Below are positions 6,646 to 13,156 of a stretch of 16,904 nt of DNA, one piece after another (position 1 is the stretch's first letter; each line of letters starts with the position of its first letter). The stretch spans positions 1 through 16,904 of the forward strand of contig JANXWM010000337.1 of the NCBI GenBank assembly GCA_025351145.1, read 5' to 3'. The position numbers were made by a program, and so were the translations under genes. The DNA comes from Chitinophagaceae bacterium (GTDB lineage: Bacteria > Bacteroidota > Bacteroidia > Chitinophagales > Chitinophagaceae). Under the pieces are notes generated by a model that worked only from the letters and a program-made list of their open reading frames with translations, was not told the DNA's origin and did no database searches.

Positions 6646-7089
6646 ATGTATAAATACTTTCTGGTAATTGTATTTTTTATTTCCGGTTGCAACAATGCAA
6701 AAGAAAAAGCAAAAGATGCTATCAGCAAGGCTGGTGAAACAGTAGGGCAATCAACAACTGAATTTGCAAAGGGTGTAACGGAAGGTGTTGATAAATCTTT
6801 GGGTTGGGAAATTCAGTTGTCGCCAACGCTTGTTGCAAAGGGAATTAAAACTGGTAAATTCAAAATAGCCAGCTCCTCAGAAGCAAGTGATAATATTTTA
6901 TCACTTTACCTGATTTTTACAACTGACTTTAAACAGGATATTTCCATAAAAATTATAGACAGTAAGGGTTTGGAATATGGGCGGATAAAACAAGGTGTAA
7001 AAGCTAAAGCAGGCGAAGCAAAATTCGTAGATTTTATATTTGATAAGCACACCGATATAGAAAGTAAAAGTAAATTCATTATTGAATAA
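6646..7089 (+). CDS. small predicted lipoprotein of unknown function
   Basis: This 147-residue protein has a lipoprotein signal: residues 1-14 are MYKYFLVIVFFISG, and Cys15 follows in the lipobox FISGC, so it is probably anchored to a membrane by lipidated Cys15. Residues 16-50 are rich in Lys, Glu, Ala and Gly (NAKEKAKDAISKAGETVGQS) and look like an extended or amphipathic helical linker. The C-terminal region (about 55-147) alternates hydrophobic and polar residues like a small beta-rich domain, with DILSLYLIFTTDF-like strands. I do not recognise a family. A 35-residue membrane peptide starts 3 nt after its stop, so the two may be a translation-coupled pair. Confidence 0.75.
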   Translation: MYKYFLVIVFFISGCNNAKEKAKDAISKAGETVGQSTTEFAKGVTEGVDKSLGWEIQLSPTLVAKGIKTGKFKIASSSEASDNILSLYLIFTTDFKQDISIKIIDSKGLEYGRIKQGVKAKAGEAKFVDFIFDKHTDIESKSKFIIE

Positions 7090-7092
7090 GCC

Positions 7093-7200
7093 ATGAGCGA
7101 CCCGCAATTTGATTTCCAGGTAAAGAAAAAAATCGTATTATTTGGCAGCATTCTTTTTATTGGCATTTGTGCCATCTTATTTTTTACGTGTAACCATTAG
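7093..7200 (+). CDS. 35-residue predicted single-span membrane peptide
   Basis: This short open frame begins with ATG 3 nt after the stop of the lipoprotein gene and ends with TAG. The predicted product starts MSDPQFDFQVKKK and continues with a hydrophobic stretch of about 18 residues (IVLFGSILFIGICAILFF), ending TCNH. A short acidic/basic N-tail followed by one membrane span is a common layout for small membrane proteins. No family is recognised. Tight spacing to the upstream gene and a sensible topology support it; its shortness is the main doubt. It is followed by a gap holding repeat copy 3. Confidence 0.55.
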   Translation: MSDPQFDFQVKKKIVLFGSILFIGICAILFFTCNH

Positions 7201-7225
7201 TTGCACTAGCTGCTGATGCTCTTCG

Positions 7226-7307
7226 CTTTGGTAAAAGTTCAATAAAGTTTAGAAAGTATAAGAGTGCGACGCAAGTAAAGCTTCATTCATATTCTTTACC
7301 CCGGTTC
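7226..7307 (-). repeat. dispersed repeat copy 3 (core 7256-7274)
   Basis: The core matches at 18 of 19 positions (T for C near the GTAC end). On the minus strand the left flank starts GAACCGGGG only 10 nt after the stop of the epimerase gene, and the right flank has TTGAACTTTTACCAAAG, shared with copy 9. It is in sense with the epimerase gene and forms its 3' region. Confidence 0.85.
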
Positions 7308-7317
7308 AAAAAAGTAT

Positions 7318-7722
7318 TTAGTTTTCAATTTCCTGGCAGAGTTCGATTAAAACGCCATTCGTGTTTTTTGGATGAAGAAAACAAACCAATTTATTATCCG
7401 CACCAATTTTAGGAGTTGTATTGAGCAATTGGAAACCCTCTCCTGATAAGCGTTGCATCTCCGCCTCAATGTTTTCCACGGCAAATGCAATATGATGCAT
7501 CCCTTCCCCTTTTTTCTCAATATACCTGGCGATTACCCCATCGTCATTCATGCTTTCGAGTAATTCAACCTTACTTTCCCCGGATTCAAAAAAGGCTGTT
7601 TTTACTTTCTCACTTTCAACTATTTCTGTTTTGTAACATGCAGTATTGAGCAGTTTTTCGAACAACGGAATAGAAGCTGATAAGTCTTTTACGGCAATGC
7701 CGATATGTTCAATTTTTTGCAT
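7318..7722 (-). CDS. mce: methylmalonyl-CoA epimerase
   Basis: This 134-residue VOC-fold metalloenzyme interconverts the R and S epimers of methylmalonyl-CoA, linking propionyl-CoA to succinyl-CoA. The N-terminus IEHIGIAVKDLSASI carries metal ligand His6. SKVELLES (50-57) has Glu53 where some family members have Gln. GMHHIAFAVENIEAE (74-88) holds the second His, and GVLIELCQ holds Glu127. Length and motif order are typical. The mutase genes are not in this window. The gene diverges from iscS with 106 nt between the starts; sharing a regulatory region is possible but not shown. Confidence 0.93.
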   Translation of the reverse strand: MQKIEHIGIAVKDLSASIPLFEKLLNTACYKTEIVESEKVKTAFFESGESKVELLESMNDDGVIARYIEKKGEGMHHIAFAVENIEAEMQRLSGEGFQLLNTTPKIGADNKLVCFLHPKNTNGVLIELCQEIEN

Positions 7723-7796
7723 GTTGCCTTGTTTTCGATATATGGAAATAGATATTTGCTGGTCGTTGTTAACAGCTAATGTAAAACCATTTGACC

Positions 7797-7804
7797 TAAA
7801 TTTG
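7797..7804 (+). promoter_or_regulatory. -7 promoter box for iscS
   Basis: TAAATTTG is a perfect TAnnTTTG match ending 24 nt before the iscS ATG. No TTG sits at the usual upstream distance; the nearest, at 7766-7768, is 28 nt away. The promoter may therefore be weak or activator-dependent. Confidence 0.5.
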
Positions 7805-7828
7805 TGTTATTCTAAAAAAGATAATTTT

Positions 7829-9046
7829 ATGTTGAAGCTCCCGGTATATCTGGATAATAATGCAACTACGCCAATGGATCAAAGGGTGCTGGACGCAATG
7901 ATACCCTACTTTGTTGAACATTTTGGCAATGCTGCCAGCCGCAATCACCCATTTGGCTGGGAAGCCGAAGAAGCTGTAGATTATGCACGTGAACAGGTGG
8001 CAAAACTGATTGGTGCAGACCCCAAAGAAATCATTTTCACTAGCGGTGCAACAGAAGGTGACAACCTTGGTATTAAAGGGGTTTATGAAATGTATGCAGG
8101 CAAAGGAAACCATATTATCACATGTACTACAGAGCATAAAGCAGTATTAGATACCTGCAAACACATTGAAAAACTGGGTGGCGAAGTAACTTACCTCGAA
8201 GTGCAGGAGGATGGTTTGATTGATTTAAAAGAGCTGGAAGCAGCGATAAAACCAACCACCATTCTTATAGCGATCATGTATGCGAATAATGAGATTGGCG
8301 TAATTCAGCCGGTAAAAGAAATAAGCACACTTGCAAAAAAACATGGTGTACTATTTTTTACAGATGGTACCCAGGCTGTTGGTAAAATTCCCGTAGATGT
8401 ACAAAAAGATGGTATAGATATTATGGCTTTCACAGGGCATAAAATGTATGGCCCAAAAGGCGTAGGTGCTCTTTATGTTCGTCGCAAAAACCCACGTGTT
8501 AAAGTAACCGCTCAAATGGATGGTGGCGGCCACGAACGCGGTATGCGCAGCGGCACTTTAAACGTACCGGGTATTGTTGGTTTTGGCAAAGCCTGCGAAA
8601 TATGCCGCCTTGATATGGAGAAAGATACAGCACACATCAAAGCCTTAAGAGATAAATTAGAAACAGAATTACTCAAAATAGAAGAAAGTTATTTGAATGG
8701 AAATAAAGAACACCGCCTGCCGCATGTTTGTAATATCTCTTTCAAATATGTAGAAGGCGAAGGTTTAATGATGGGCTTTAATAAAAACATCGCTGTTTCC
8801 TCAGGCTCAGCATGTACTTCCGCTTCACTTGAACCGAGCTATGTTTTAAAAGCATTAGGCCTGGGCGATGATTTGGCACACAGTTCGCTGCGTTTTGGTT
8901 TAAGCCGTTTTACAACAGAAGAGCAAATAGATTATACCATTGAACAAATCACCAATACTGTAAATAAACTCAGAGAAATGAGTCCTTTATGGGAAATGTT
9001 CAAAGAAGGTGTTGATATTAACGCAATTGAGTGGGCGCATCATTAG
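7829..9046 (+). CDS. iscS: cysteine desulfurase, IscS/NifS group
   Basis: This 405-residue PLP enzyme takes sulfur from cysteine for Fe-S cluster and thiolation pathways. VYLDNNATTPMD at the N-terminus is the family start. His103 (TTEHKAVLD) stacks on the cofactor and Lys205 in FTGHKMYGPKG binds PLP. The group I loop SSGSACTSASLEPSYVL contains the active-site Cys329. The C-terminus SSLRFGLSRFTTEEQID is typical. The ATG at 7829 lies 24 nt after a perfect promoter box; an upstream open frame to 7646 overlaps the epimerase gene and is not conserved. iscU follows after 172 nt and iscA after that, forming an Fe-S assembly group without iscR, hscA, hscB or fdx nearby. Confidence 0.97.
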   Translation: MLKLPVYLDNNATTPMDQRVLDAMIPYFVEHFGNAASRNHPFGWEAEEAVDYAREQVAKLIGADPKEIIFTSGATEGDNLGIKGVYEMYAGKGNHIITCTTEHKAVLDTCKHIEKLGGEVTYLEVQEDGLIDLKELEAAIKPTTILIAIMYANNEIGVIQPVKEISTLAKKHGVLFFTDGTQAVGKIPVDVQKDGIDIMAFTGHKMYGPKGVGALYVRRKNPRVKVTAQMDGGGHERGMRSGTLNVPGIVGFGKACEICRLDMEKDTAHIKALRDKLETELLKIEESYLNGNKEHRLPHVCNISFKYVEGEGLMMGFNKNIAVSSGSACTSASLEPSYVLKALGLGDDLAHSSLRFGLSRFTTEEQIDYTIEQITNTVNKLREMSPLWEMFKEGVDINAIEWAHH

Positions 9047-9084
9047 AATAGCAGCTGGCCAATAATTTTAAATCATTTTTTATT

Positions 9085-9135
9085 TACCAGGCAGTTGAAT
9101 AAATATTAAGCTTTCGTTGCGTCGCACTCTTGTAC
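9085..9135 (+). repeat. dispersed repeat copy 4 (core 9117-9135)
   Basis: A perfect core. The left flank TACCAGGCAG...AAGCTTTCG resembles copies 5 and 7. The right flank is not the usual one; a GC-rich hairpin (9142-9157) follows instead. It is in sense with iscS and begins 38 nt after its stop. Confidence 0.85.
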
Positions 9136-9141
9136 AGCTTG

Positions 9142-9157
9142 CCCCGCTAAGGCGGGG
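9142..9157. other. GC-rich hairpin between iscS and iscU
   Basis: CCCCGC (9142-9147), the loop TAAG and GCGGGG (9152-9157) form a perfect 6-bp stem. No T run follows, so it is not a classical terminator. It sits directly against repeat copy 4, where other copies carry their right flank. Confidence 0.55.
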
Positions 9158-9218
9158 TCCGGAACAACACTGAGCAAAAAACAAATCGTACATCACAATT
9201 TTAAAATCGTAAATCATT

Positions 9219-9635
9219 ATGGCATATTCAGAAAAAGTACTCGATCACTATACCAACCCGCAGAATGTTGGCACGCTTGATAAGAGCAGCAAGAATGTAG
9301 GCACCGGTCTTGTTGGCGCACCAGAATGCGGCGACGTAATGCGCCTGCAGATTGAAGTAGATGAAGCAACCGGTGTTATTAAGGATGCCAAATTCAAAAC
9401 ATTTGGCTGCGGTTCTGCCATTGCATCTTCATCACTCGCAACAGAATGGCTTAAAGGCAAATCTGTTGAGGATGCTTTGAAGATCGATAACATGGAAATC
9501 GTAGAAGAACTTAATCTTCCTCCGGTTAAAATCCATTGCTCTGTACTCGCAGAAGATGCCATTAAAGCAGCTATCAACGATTACCGTGTAAAGCAGGGAA
9601 TGAATCAACTGGTTTTTGAAGAAAGAATTCATTAA
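9219..9635 (+). CDS. iscU: Fe-S cluster scaffold protein IscU
   Basis: This 138-residue scaffold is where IscS-derived sulfur and iron are assembled into a cluster. The three ligand cysteines are Cys37 in GAPECGD (with Asp39), Cys64 in FGCGSAIASSS and Cys107 in IHCSVLAEDA. The LPPVK motif (100-104), recognised by the HscA chaperone in classical Isc systems, is kept, although no hscA lies in this window. The N-terminus MAYSEKVLDHYTNPQNVG is standard and fixes the ATG. The upstream leader is A-rich with no purine-rich ribosome site. It lies between iscS and iscA in the usual order. Confidence 0.97.
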   Translation: MAYSEKVLDHYTNPQNVGTLDKSSKNVGTGLVGAPECGDVMRLQIEVDEATGVIKDAKFKTFGCGSAIASSSLATEWLKGKSVEDALKIDNMEIVEELNLPPVKIHCSVLAEDAIKAAINDYRVKQGMNQLVFEERIH

Positions 9636-9662
9636 TCTATTTGGTGAGCAACTAGTTTGTGC

Positions 9663-9690
9663 GATAATGAAACTTAATAAGCTCATTATC
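9663..9690 (+). other. hairpin in the iscU-iscA gap
   Basis: GATAATGA (9663-9670) and TCATTATC (9683-9690) are perfectly complementary, with a 12-nt loop. The right arm continues into the period-8 repeat before iscA. The right arm and what follows it recur before murF-alr (14291-14314). Confidence 0.5.
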
Positions 9691-9709
9691 AAATCACCAA
9701 ATCATCAAA
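9688..9709 (+). repeat. period-8 repeat before iscA
   Basis: About two and a half units of an 8-nt repeat, AAATCACC then AAATCATC then AAAT, end within 10 nt of the iscA ATG. Related repeats precede gldG and murF-alr. Confidence 0.55.
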
Positions 9710-9715
9710 TTGTAT

Positions 9716-10066
9716 ATGGTAGCAACAGATAATTCAATATATGTAAGTGATAAGGCAAAAGCCAAAGTAATTAAACTGATGGACGAAGCCGGAGTTGCCA
9801 ACGATTCTTCCTATTTTTTAAGGGTAGGCGTTGTTGGTGGTGGGTGCAGTGGATTAAGTTACAAGCTCGACTTTGATAACGAAGTAAAACCAATGGATCA
9901 GGTATTTGAAGATAACGGACTCAAGATAGTTACAGATCTTAAAAGTTTCTTGTACCTCGTAAATACAGAACTTGAATTTTCCGATGGATTGAATGGCAAA
10001 GGGTTTTATTTTAATAACCCAAATGCCAGCCGCAGTTGCGGTTGTGGTGAAAGTTTCGCAGTTTAG
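9716..10066 (+). CDS. iscA: A-type Fe-S carrier / assembly protein (IscA/SufA-like)
   Basis: This 116-residue A-type carrier accepts and delivers iron or Fe-S clusters. The three conserved cysteines are Cys44 in VGGGCSGLSYKLDFD and Cys108 and Cys110 in the C-terminal SCGCGESF. The SDKAKAKVIKLM start helix and the GKGFYFNNPNAS stretch are typical. I use the ATG at 9716; a TTG at 9710 in the same frame would add only two residues. IscA, SufA and ErpA cannot be told apart reliably by eye; the neighbours favour the iscA name. It closes the Fe-S group, with a clear intrinsic terminator 19 nt after its stop. Confidence 0.95.
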   Translation: MVATDNSIYVSDKAKAKVIKLMDEAGVANDSSYFLRVGVVGGGCSGLSYKLDFDNEVKPMDQVFEDNGLKIVTDLKSFLYLVNTELEFSDGLNGKGFYFNNPNASRSCGCGESFAV

Positions 10067-10085
10067 TTAGTGAGTGAATAAAAAT

Positions 10086-10124
10086 TAAGAGGCCGGAGTT
10101 TAAAAGCTTCGGCTTTTTATTTTT
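10086..10124 (+). terminator. intrinsic terminator after iscA
   Basis: GCCGGAG (10092-10098) pairs with CTTCGGC (10107-10113) through one G-U pair, around an 8-nt loop. The flanking AAGAG and TTTTT can extend the stem. The tail TTTTTATTTTT follows. Confidence 0.85.
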
Positions 10125-10141
10125 AATGGCGCACCATATCC

Positions 10142-10161
10142 TAAAACTTCTATAAGTTTTA
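10142..10161. other. AT-rich palindrome upstream of gldF
   Basis: TAAAACTT, a 4-nt spacer CTAT, and AAGTTTTA form a perfect 8-bp inverted repeat about 40 nt upstream of the gldF promoter box. It could be an operator for a dimeric regulator; no evidence decides this. Confidence 0.4.
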
Positions 10162-10203
10162 CATCCATTCTCAATCAACCTTTCTTATAATAGTTATTTC
10201 ACA

Positions 10204-10211
10204 TAGTTTTG
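10204..10211 (+). promoter_or_regulatory. -7 promoter box for gldF, very close to the start codon
   Basis: TAGTTTTG is a perfect TAnnTTTG box. TTTC (10181-10184) lies 19 nt upstream as a possible -33 element. The box ends only 6 nt before the ATG at 10218, so the transcript would have almost no leader. Confidence 0.45.
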
Positions 10212-10217
10212 AAACTT

Positions 10218-10940
10218 ATGTGGATGATCTGCACAAAAGAATGGCGCCAGTTTTTCAGCAGCCTTACCGGTTATATTGCACTTGTTGTTTTTCTGTTGCT
10301 TAACGGACTGTTACTTTTCGTTTTCCCCGATACAAGTTTACTCGATTTTGGCTATGCTTCTTTAAACGGTTTCTTCGATGTAGCTCCCTGGATCTTACTG
10401 TTTCTTATTCCAACCATTACTATGCGCAGCATTGCAGATGAATACAAAAGCGGCACATTCGAACTGTTGAAAACAATGCCTTTAAGCCCGGCACAAATTG
10501 TTTGGGGTAAATTTTTCGGCGCGTTATTGATCGTGTTACTCGCATTAATACCAACCATCACTTATGCCATTTCAATACAGGCTTTAAGTGCCGTGGGCGG
10601 CCTCGATGTTGGCAGCACCATCGGCAGTTATACAGGCTTGCTAATGCTCGGTGCGGTATTTACTTCGGTGGGTATTTGCACAAGCAGTTTTACAAATAAT
10701 ACCGTTGTGGCATTTATTGGCGGTGCATTTCTTTGTTTCTTATTATACACAGGTTTCGAAGCGGTAAGCAAGTTGCCCGTATTCGCTTCGGGCATGGATT
10801 ATTATATAGAAATGCTCGGCATAAAATTTCATTACAACAGCATCAGCAAAGGCGTAATAGATGTACGGGATATTATTTATTTCCTTGGCGTGATCTTTAT
10901 TTTTTTACTCATCACACAACGAAATGTAGCGAAAAGATAA
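10218..10940 (+). CDS. gldF: gliding motility-associated ABC transporter permease GldF
   Basis: This 240-residue membrane protein is the permease half of the GldA-GldF-GldG ABC system, tied to gliding in flavobacteria but found in many non-gliding Bacteroidota. The N-terminus (MWMICTKEWRQFFSSLTGYIA) and the motif DEYKSGTFELLKTMPLSPAQIVWGK-type loop after the second membrane span are characteristic of ABC-2 permeases of this family. About six hydrophobic spans are visible. I chose the ATG at 10218; the ATG at 10224 is nearly as good, and a TTG at 10209 would sit inside the promoter box. gldG follows, but 313 nt later rather than directly. gldA is not in the window. Confidence 0.92.
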   Translation: MWMICTKEWRQFFSSLTGYIALVVFLLLNGLLLFVFPDTSLLDFGYASLNGFFDVAPWILLFLIPTITMRSIADEYKSGTFELLKTMPLSPAQIVWGKFFGALLIVLLALIPTITYAISIQALSAVGGLDVGSTIGSYTGLLMLGAVFTSVGICTSSFTNNTVVAFIGGAFLCFLLYTGFEAVSKLPVFASGMDYYIEMLGIKFHYNSISKGVIDVRDIIYFLGVIFIFLLITQRNVAKR

Positions 10941-10951
10941 AAGGCATTTTT

Positions 10952-11032
10952 GAGCCAGGCAGCAGTAGTTCTATGAAGCTTCGCTTGCGTCGCACTCTTG
11001 TACGTTCATAACATTATTCAGCTGCAGGCTGC
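10952..11032 (+). repeat. dispersed repeat copy 5 (core 10985-11003)
   Basis: A perfect core. The left flank GAGCCAGGCAGCAGTAG, then TTCTATGAA, aligns closely with copy 7. The right flank CATTATTCAGCTGCAGG aligns with copies 2 and 7. TATGAA (10972-10977) and TTCATA (11005-11010) are complementary and would put the core in a hairpin loop. It begins 11 nt after the gldF stop, in sense. Confidence 0.88.
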
Positions 11033-11069
11033 ATGCCATAAGCTGTAAGCAAAAATACAAGGGCGTATA

Positions 11070-11226
11070 ATGCGCAGCCAAAAGCTCATAGCTATTCTTC
11101 AGTACAAGAGTGCAACGCAAGGATGCTGATTTGATGATTTGATGATGGGTCAATTTGATAATCTATTACTTAAACACATCACCAAACTATCAAATCAGCA
11201 AATCATCAAATTCTTTTACCTGGTTC
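11070..11226 (-). repeat. dispersed repeat copy 6, expanded (core 11102-11120)
   Basis: The minus-strand core is TTGCGTTGCACTCTTGTAC, one change from consensus and identical to copy 9. It is inverted relative to copy 5. Its usual GAACC-GGG-like left end appears only at 11219-11226 (minus-strand GAACCAGG). The material between this end and the core is filled with the period-8 repeat, so the copy looks expanded. Confidence 0.7.
11128..11212. repeat. period-8 repeats forming an inverted repeat before gldG
   Basis: The arm at 11194-11212 contains units CAAATCAG and CAAATCAT, with related units from 11183. The arm at 11128-11146 is its near-perfect reverse complement, with 17 of 19 positions matching. 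The arms are about 47 nt apart and could form a long hairpin in the gldG leader. Confidence 0.65.
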
Positions 11227-11253
11227 ATAAAATATATAAGCACTTACATAAAA

Positions 11254-13017
11254 ATGAATGCAATAAATAAAATACTGAAACATAAATACTGGTGGGTAAT
11301 TGTGCTGTTGCTCTTCCCTGCGGTCACTTATGTTTCAACATTCTTCCGCTACAGTGCTGACCTTACTGCCGAAAAACGTTTCAGCCTTACACAACCAACA
11401 AAAACACTTCTGCACAATCTTGATTCTACAGTAACCATTCATATTTTTTTAACCGGCGATTTACCAGCAGATTATAAAAAACTAAACATAGCCACACAGG
11501 ATATTCTCAGCGAATTTCGTGACCTGAGCGGTAACAAAATCCAGGTAAGTTTCGAAAAGCCCGGCGAAGGTTTGAACGACAGTTTAAAAGCACAACTCTA
11601 CGACAGCCTTGCGCAGTTGGGAGTTGTATTCGATCAAACACAGGATGTTTCCGAAACGCAGGAAAAAGCTACCAAACAACTGATTATACCTGCAGCAATT
11701 GTAAATTATAAAGATCGTAAACCTTTTGCGATTGACTTGCGCAGCAGCCGTAAAATATTTAAAAATTTCAATGTGGTAACAGATGTTCCGCAGGAAGATA
11801 AAGAGGCTACGCTTAATGCAGCAGAGGCTTTGCTCGAATTTAAATTTGCCAATGCCATTGATAAACTTACCCGCACTTATGTGCCTGTTATTGCTTATGC
11901 AACAGGTAACGGAGAACCAATGCCTGTACGGGATTTCCGCGTAAACGATCTTGGTACAAGCCTGCAGGATGATTACCGGTTAGCCATCTTTGATATTAAA
12001 CAAGGCTATCCAAATCCTGATCAAATTGATGCACTCCTTATCGTAAAACCAACGCAGCCATTTACAGATGAAGACAAATTAAAAATTGACCAGTATGTAA
12101 TGAACGGCGGCAAAATTATCTGGTGTGTTGATAAATTGTATGCAGAACTCGACAGTTTAATGCGCAGTCAAAACGACTTTGTTGCTTACGACCGTAACCT
12201 GAATATTGATGATATACTTTTTAAATACGGTGTTCGTATCAACGGCGATTTACTACAGGATTTAAACTGTTCAAAAATACCTTTGGTTGTAGGTCACAAC
12301 CCAGACGGAAGCCCCATTATGCAGCGCATGCCCTGGCCCTATTATCCATTTCTTACTGCTACAAATAATAATCCCATTTCAAAAAATCTTGACCGCGTTT
12401 TACCCATCTTTCCATCAAGCATTGATACCGTGGAAGCACCCGGCATACAGAAAACAATTTTACTTGCAAGCGATACCAACAGCCGCAGTTTAACAACGCC
12501 TGCAATGATCAGTTTAAATAGTGTAAAAACTGAAGATGACATGAGATCATTCAATAAAAGTTATGTTCCGGTGGCTGTGTTGCTCGAAGGAAATTTTACT
12601 TCATTGTTTGCAAACCGTTTAACAAAACAGGTACAGGATTCTGTTGCCAATGCTACGGGCAAACCCTTTGCGGGAAAGGCTTCTAAAGCATCGAAGCAAA
12701 TTGTAATGAGCGATGCCGATATCGTAACAAATGCTGTTACAGCTACCACCGGCCCGCTGCCAATGGGCCAGGTTCCTTTTGAAGATTACCGTTTTGCCAA
12801 CCGCGAATTTTTTCTCAATTGCGTTGACTATCTTGTAAGCAATAACGGCATATTTCAGTCACGCAACAAGGACTTTACTTTGCGGCTGCTCGACAAGAAA
12901 AAGGTAGAAGTACAACGCAGTACCTGGCAGTTCATCAACATAGTGGTTCCGGTAGTTGTAATATTGCTGTTCGGCGCATTATACCAGTGGAGGCGCAAAC
13001 AAAAATATGCTGCATAA
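11254..13017 (+). CDS. gldG: gliding motility-associated ABC transporter auxiliary component GldG
   Basis: This 587-residue membrane-anchored protein partners with GldF. A membrane span lies at about residues 13-31 (WWVIVLLLFPAVTYVSTFF). The family motif DLTAEKRFSLTQPTKTLL follows, then a long extracytoplasmic domain of the ABC-transporter auxiliary type (about 45-555). A C-terminal span (INIVVPVVVILLFGALYQW) and the basic tail RRKQKYAA end the protein. I chose the ATG at 11254 because MNAINKILKHKYWW is a normal start; the frame extends to 11155 through repeat sequence that is not conserved. Length and domain order are typical. The gldF-gldG gap is unusually long and filled with repeats. Confidence 0.93.
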   Translation: MNAINKILKHKYWWVIVLLLFPAVTYVSTFFRYSADLTAEKRFSLTQPTKTLLHNLDSTVTIHIFLTGDLPADYKKLNIATQDILSEFRDLSGNKIQVSFEKPGEGLNDSLKAQLYDSLAQLGVVFDQTQDVSETQEKATKQLIIPAAIVNYKDRKPFAIDLRSSRKIFKNFNVVTDVPQEDKEATLNAAEALLEFKFANAIDKLTRTYVPVIAYATGNGEPMPVRDFRVNDLGTSLQDDYRLAIFDIKQGYPNPDQIDALLIVKPTQPFTDEDKLKIDQYVMNGGKIIWCVDKLYAELDSLMRSQNDFVAYDRNLNIDDILFKYGVRINGDLLQDLNCSKIPLVVGHNPDGSPIMQRMPWPYYPFLTATNNNPISKNLDRVLPIFPSSIDTVEAPGIQKTILLASDTNSRSLTTPAMISLNSVKTEDDMRSFNKSYVPVAVLLEGNFTSLFANRLTKQVQDSVANATGKPFAGKASKASKQIVMSDADIVTNAVTATTGPLPMGQVPFEDYRFANREFFLNCVDYLVSNNGIFQSRNKDFTLRLLDKKKVEVQRSTWQFINIVVPVVVILLFGALYQWRRKQKYAA

Positions 13018-13040
13018 AAATTGCTGATAAAGAATTTTAT

Positions 13041-13122
13041 GAACCGGGCAACAGTAATTCTATAAATCGTTCCTTGCGTCGCACACTTGTACTTTGGAAC
13101 ATATTTCGGCTTCAGGCTCACA
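13041..13122 (+). repeat. dispersed repeat copy 7 (core 13074-13092)
   Basis: The core matches at 18 of 19 positions (A for T in CACACTTG). The left flank is GAACCGGGCAACAGTAATTC. The right flank is TTTGGAACATATTTC, then GGCTTCAGGCTC. GTTCC (13069-13073) and GGAAC (13096-13100) pair, with AAAT and ATTT outside them, so the core sits in a hairpin loop. It begins 23 nt after the gldG stop, in sense. Confidence 0.88.
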
Positions 13123-13135
13123 AACAATAACTTAA

Positions 13136-13143
13136 TAAAGTTG
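13136..13143 (+). promoter_or_regulatory. candidate -7 promoter box for the TerC-family gene
   Basis: TAAAGTTG has one mismatch to TAnnTTTG and ends 13 nt before the ATG at 13157. No convincing -33 element is seen. Confidence 0.3.
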
Positions 13144-13156
13144 CTAAAACATTAGA

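Noticed and set aside
7646..7828. Upstream in-frame extension of iscS.
   Set aside because: It overlaps the epimerase gene on the other strand and the perfect promoter box at 7797; VYLDNNATTP near the ATG at 7829 is the normal IscS N-terminus.
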